Shown here: piece by piece, positions 61,301-64,000 of the stretch | How positions within the stretch are numbered: the first letter of the stretch is position 1 | Layout: each line of letters opens with the position of its first letter | From: Luscinia megarhynchos | Taxonomy: Eukaryota > Chordata > Aves > Passeriformes > Turdidae | Reading direction: 5' to 3' | DNA: 64,000 bases | Assembly (NCBI GenBank): GCA_034336665.1 | Contig: CM067566.1 | Span: 29,108,330 to 29,172,329, forward strand | Position numbers and translations under genes: made by a program | The notes under the pieces: model-generated | What the model was told of the DNA's origin: nothing | Database searches by the model: none | What the model saw: only the letters and a program-made list of their open reading frames with translations

Positions 61301-62067
61301 GTGAAGTTCTACACCTGTGAGTTTCTTGTGTGTCCCTTATGGATGTGTAGTGTGTGAAGAGGTCATGCAAAGTGATGGGCACATGACATGAACATGGAGA
61401 GCTTGTGTAGCACTGGGTGCTGCATGGCAACTCCAGGAGGTGAAAATGACAAAAGTGGCTGGAGATGGGAGTGCTGTATTTCTTTCCCTTACCATTTGTA
61501 AGGTTTTCATACCTTGCATATTTCTCTGTTTATGTAAGTATAGATTTTCCACATGTTCTTGAAAGCTCTCTTTTTTTTTTTCCCTTTTTCCCCGGGAAAA
61601 TGGGTCATGGCAGACTTCAAAAACTTAAGGAAATTAACTCTTACTAAGTTTTATGCATCTTTTGTTAGAAGAACAAAACTTCAGTTATTCTCTGGGATAA
61701 TAAGGAGTACTTTTTCCCCAAAAAAGACTGTATAAACTTTTTCTAATCAGTAACATTTCCTTTTTTTCTTTATTTTACCAGTTATTGCAAAGAATAAGCG
61801 TCCCAAAGAACCTGGAGAAAACAAAATTAGGCCTGTTAACAAGAAAGTAAAACCCAAGACTCCCAAAATGAAGGAGAGAGAATCTGTGGACTCCTCTTTG
61901 AAGTCCCAGTCAATACTGACACAGGTGATGGATAAAGGTCATTTCCAGAAACTAGCTGCCACCTTAAGCCTGGCTGCAGGACAAAGCATAGAACTGCGAT
62001 GTAAGGGGAGTAATGTTACTTGGAACTATCCTTCTTATTTAGACACCTTTAAAGACTCCAGACTCAG
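55282..62067 (+). CDS. PDGFRL: PDGFRL, PDGF receptor-like protein, 5' part only (exons 1-2)
   Basis: Coding segments are 55282-55336 and 61782-62067, joined in phase to give 113 residues plus two bases. The gene continues past the window. PDGFRL is a secreted protein with immunoglobulin-like domains related to the PDGF receptor ligand-binding region but lacking a kinase. It was proposed as a tumour suppressor in human. Exon 1 encodes a hydrophobic signal peptide (MRLWVLLSLLLLQEALPH). Exon 2 starts with a strongly basic stretch (NKRPKEPGEN, then KKVKPKTPKMK) and proceeds into the first Ig-like domain, with C-K-G after ELR and YLDTFKDSRL. The resemblance to human PDGFRL is strong throughout. 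The ATG has G at -3. Confidence 0.95.
58829..59256 (+). repeat. CR1-type LINE 3' end, about 430 bp
   Basis: This is the best-preserved CR1 copy in the window, on the + strand. Recognisable segments in order are: a GGAGGGACTGAGGGAGCTGG block, a CTTGAGGAAAGGAGGCTCAG block, a GTGACAGGACAAGAGGACA block and a GAGGAATTTCTTCACAG block. Next come ACTGGAATGAACTGCCAGTG, then TTGGACTCGATGGTCTCTGA, and a degraded terminal GATTGTGAT repeat. The open reading frame is gone and the copy is 5'-truncated. Confidence 0.93.
60361..60396. repeat. A/C-rich low-complexity tract
   Basis: A run of A followed by AAACC and AAAACC units. It resembles the tracts at 21.65 and 45.85 kb. Confidence 0.6.
61782..62067 (+). 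CDS. PDGFRL: PDGFRL coding exon 2, basic linker and start of first Ig domain
   Basis: This 286-bp exon has a strong acceptor (TATTTTACCAG) and donor GTATGC. It encodes residues 19-113, including the basic linker, TQVMDKGHFQKLAATLSLAA, the IELRCKG motif carrying the first Ig cysteine, and sequon N-V-T just after it. It ends within the DSRL motif in phase 2. No stop or frameshift was seen. Confidence 0.95.
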
Positions 62068-64000
62068 GTATGCTATTTTTCATATTTTTGCAGGAAAAAT
62101 GCAGAACTTTTTTTCCCTTACTGTCCTCAACATCACTGGTGGTTTTGTTTGTTTATGTTTTTGCACACAATGTTCTATCTAATAGTTTTTACTGTCAGGA
62201 AAAAATATGAGCAACTTTTAGTCATCACCAGTTACTTCCTTGTGATTGTGGGATAGTCTTACAGCATGTGAACTCCGTTTCCTTCAGATGAATCTAAAAT
62301 GAAGGTGATGTTCCCCATTGTGCTCCAACCACAAACAGGGAACCATGTTAGGGTTGGTCCAAAGTAAAACTCTCAAAATGTGTGAGTGTGGATGTCAGGT
62401 GCTCACTACCAGCTCTCTTGCTCTGCAGAGACCTGCTTGTGTTGGGCTGTACTGGTTGCTAAGGTGGCTACCACGTGAAGTAGTAAGGTTAATTTTCTGA
62501 AGAGACTCAAAACAACATCTCTTAACTAGCAAAAAATACAGCAGCCTTCATGCTAAGGAGCAAGTGAGAGTAGTGGTTCAGTCAGAGTTGCCTTTGCATG
62601 CAAAATGAGATTGCAGGGCTTGGGTTGCATCAGGGTTTAATGCTGAGGGTTGTCACTTTAAATTGAGGAAAGCTTTTTCTTTCATCTTGTGACATCTTAA
62701 TGAAAGCCATATAAAGATTTGTTAGAGCAGGAAGAGGAGCTGACTGCCCCATCATCTGAGTGTCCTGTTGCTCTGAACATCTTTTCTGAGACTCTCCGTA
62801 CAATGCCCTCCTGGTTTCTGAGGATCATACGCATAGCTAAATGTAGATTAAATGTAGTAGTTTAGCTCTGTATTAGAAAGAGGAGAAGCGTATCAGGAGC
62901 TTAAGGATGTCTTACACAGGCATTTTATTGCTCTGAGAAGTGTTTGTTTTCACCAGCTGTTTTATGGAGACAGTGAAGCACTGTGAGTGATACCCAAAGG
63001 ATGAACTGTTAGGAGCTTTTCTTGTATTATTAGATGAGAGGAGCACAGAGCTATGAGTCAGGATGTTGTTCCTAAATTAAGTACCAGTGTCTATACTCTC
63101 TCTGAGTAACTCAGGTTATCTGAATCTCAGTGATCTATTCACTTATTTACAGGTGTGATGTTCCCTTAAAATCGCTCCCAGTTAATTACTTTTTCAGATA
63201 TTTTCTTCTTTCCGCTTCTCTTTCCCAAGAGGAGTGTTGATGAATGGCTGTTACCCACTATGATCTCTAGCACATCCTCCTGTATTTCATGAGCCAGCTC
63301 CCTGTGCAATTATTTGCTTGTCCCTTGTTGGCTGAGGCGCTCGAGAACTGCCCTGGCTGAGTGCAAGGCTTCTGCCACAGTAAGTTACAGCAGCAAACCA
63401 GTTCCTGCTGTGGGCTTATCACAGCAATATCTTCAGAAGATCTCGTGGCTGCTATAAACTGCTACTGCTTATTCTTTAGTAAGGCATACTTTCTATCCAG
63501 GTTTCTTTCAGCAGGTGGCGTTTATTAGCTGCAGTACAGAGCTGGCCTCCCAGCAAGCCAGGGCTGGATGTGCAAATCAACAGGGAGTGTGTGTGTATGT
63601 GGTGATGGATGTAGTTCTCAATTCTGGCTTAATGTTTTGTGCACTTGCAAATAGGTTGCTGGTGTGGTTTGGTCCTGTAGACCTCCAGGCCATGCTGAGT
63701 GTCAGAATCTGGCATTGAAGAAGGCAGGGCAAGTACTCGGATGTTTTGGAAAGGAATCTGAATGCTTCTTAATTGGTTATTTGACTGTCTATTCCTCTTA
63801 ATGCAAAATTAAGTGTTCTCTGTTGATTTATGGGGGGCAAAATACAAGAAATTTAGATAGTTAAGGAAAACAGGATGAAGATCTGTATGTCATGATTGTG
63901 TAATTTTCTGGTTTTCACTTTGAAGTAGTTTGAAATCCTGTTGCCTCAGCAATTTACATTTCCGTACTCAGTCAACAGTAGCAATTTAACCATACAACAA
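62068..64000 (+). other. PDGFRL: PDGFRL intron 2, continues past the window
   Basis: No sequence matching the next PDGFRL exon (the Ig segment with YGQLTL and a second cysteine) was found before the end of the window. No repeat family was recognised in this 1.9 kb. Confidence 0.8.

Larger units (their letters stand above)
55337..61781 (+). other. PDGFRL: PDGFRL intron 1
   Basis: A 6,445-bp intron. It holds the tail of the CpG island, a CR1 copy at 58,829-59,256, an AT-rich insert with flanking 14-bp near-repeats (56,791-56,864) and an A/C-rich tract at 60,361-60,396. A stretch near 56,175-56,250 resembles CR1 weakly. A 122-codon open frame at 57,641-58,009 has no recognisable family and is treated as chance. 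Confidence 0.85.

Noticed and set aside
1..64000. A prokaryote-like system such as a CRISPR array, operon or phage
   Set aside because: Spliced vertebrate genes, CpG islands and CR1 LINEs show this is an animal genome. No spaced direct-repeat array or compact gene cluster is present.

Overview
This is vertebrate nuclear DNA, most likely from a bird. It has short coding exons with GT-AG splice sites, AT-rich introns, CpG islands at gene starts, and 5'-truncated CR1-type LINE fragments as the only interspersed repeat family I could recognise. No SINE or L1 sequence was seen. The species cannot be fixed from the sequence alone.

Two genes are present, both on the + strand. (1) SLC7A2 (CAT-2, a cationic amino acid transporter of the plasma membrane) occupies about 1-52,710. 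A CpG island with a probable non-coding first exon lies at 1-257. It is followed by an intron of about 31.9 kb, then a coding region from 32,201 to 48,196 whose reading frame closes exactly across 11 coding exons per transcript, and a long 3' UTR of about 4.5 kb. Two alternative exons (40,866-41,005 and 41,417-41,553) encode the CAT-2B and CAT-2A versions of one cytoplasmic loop. The predicted proteins are 651 aa (2B) and 650 aa (2A). (2) PDGFRL (platelet-derived growth factor receptor-like, a secreted immunoglobulin-domain protein) starts in a second CpG island with its ATG at 55,282. It continues with exon 2 at 61,782-62,067 and runs off the right end, so only the first 113 residues are present. 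The order SLC7A2 then PDGFRL on the same strand matches the arrangement I know from human 8p22.

The remaining sequence is mostly introns: four confident CR1 remnants, simple repeats, one unexplained 81-bp direct repeat (9,916 and 12,032) and one possible internal promoter (about 26,220-26,474). I found no tRNA, rRNA, CRISPR array, retroviral gene or new gene system. The most interesting points are the frame-enforced exclusivity of the two alternative SLC7A2 exons, and a lysine in the CAT-2B exon where mammalian CAT-2B is recalled to have glutamate.
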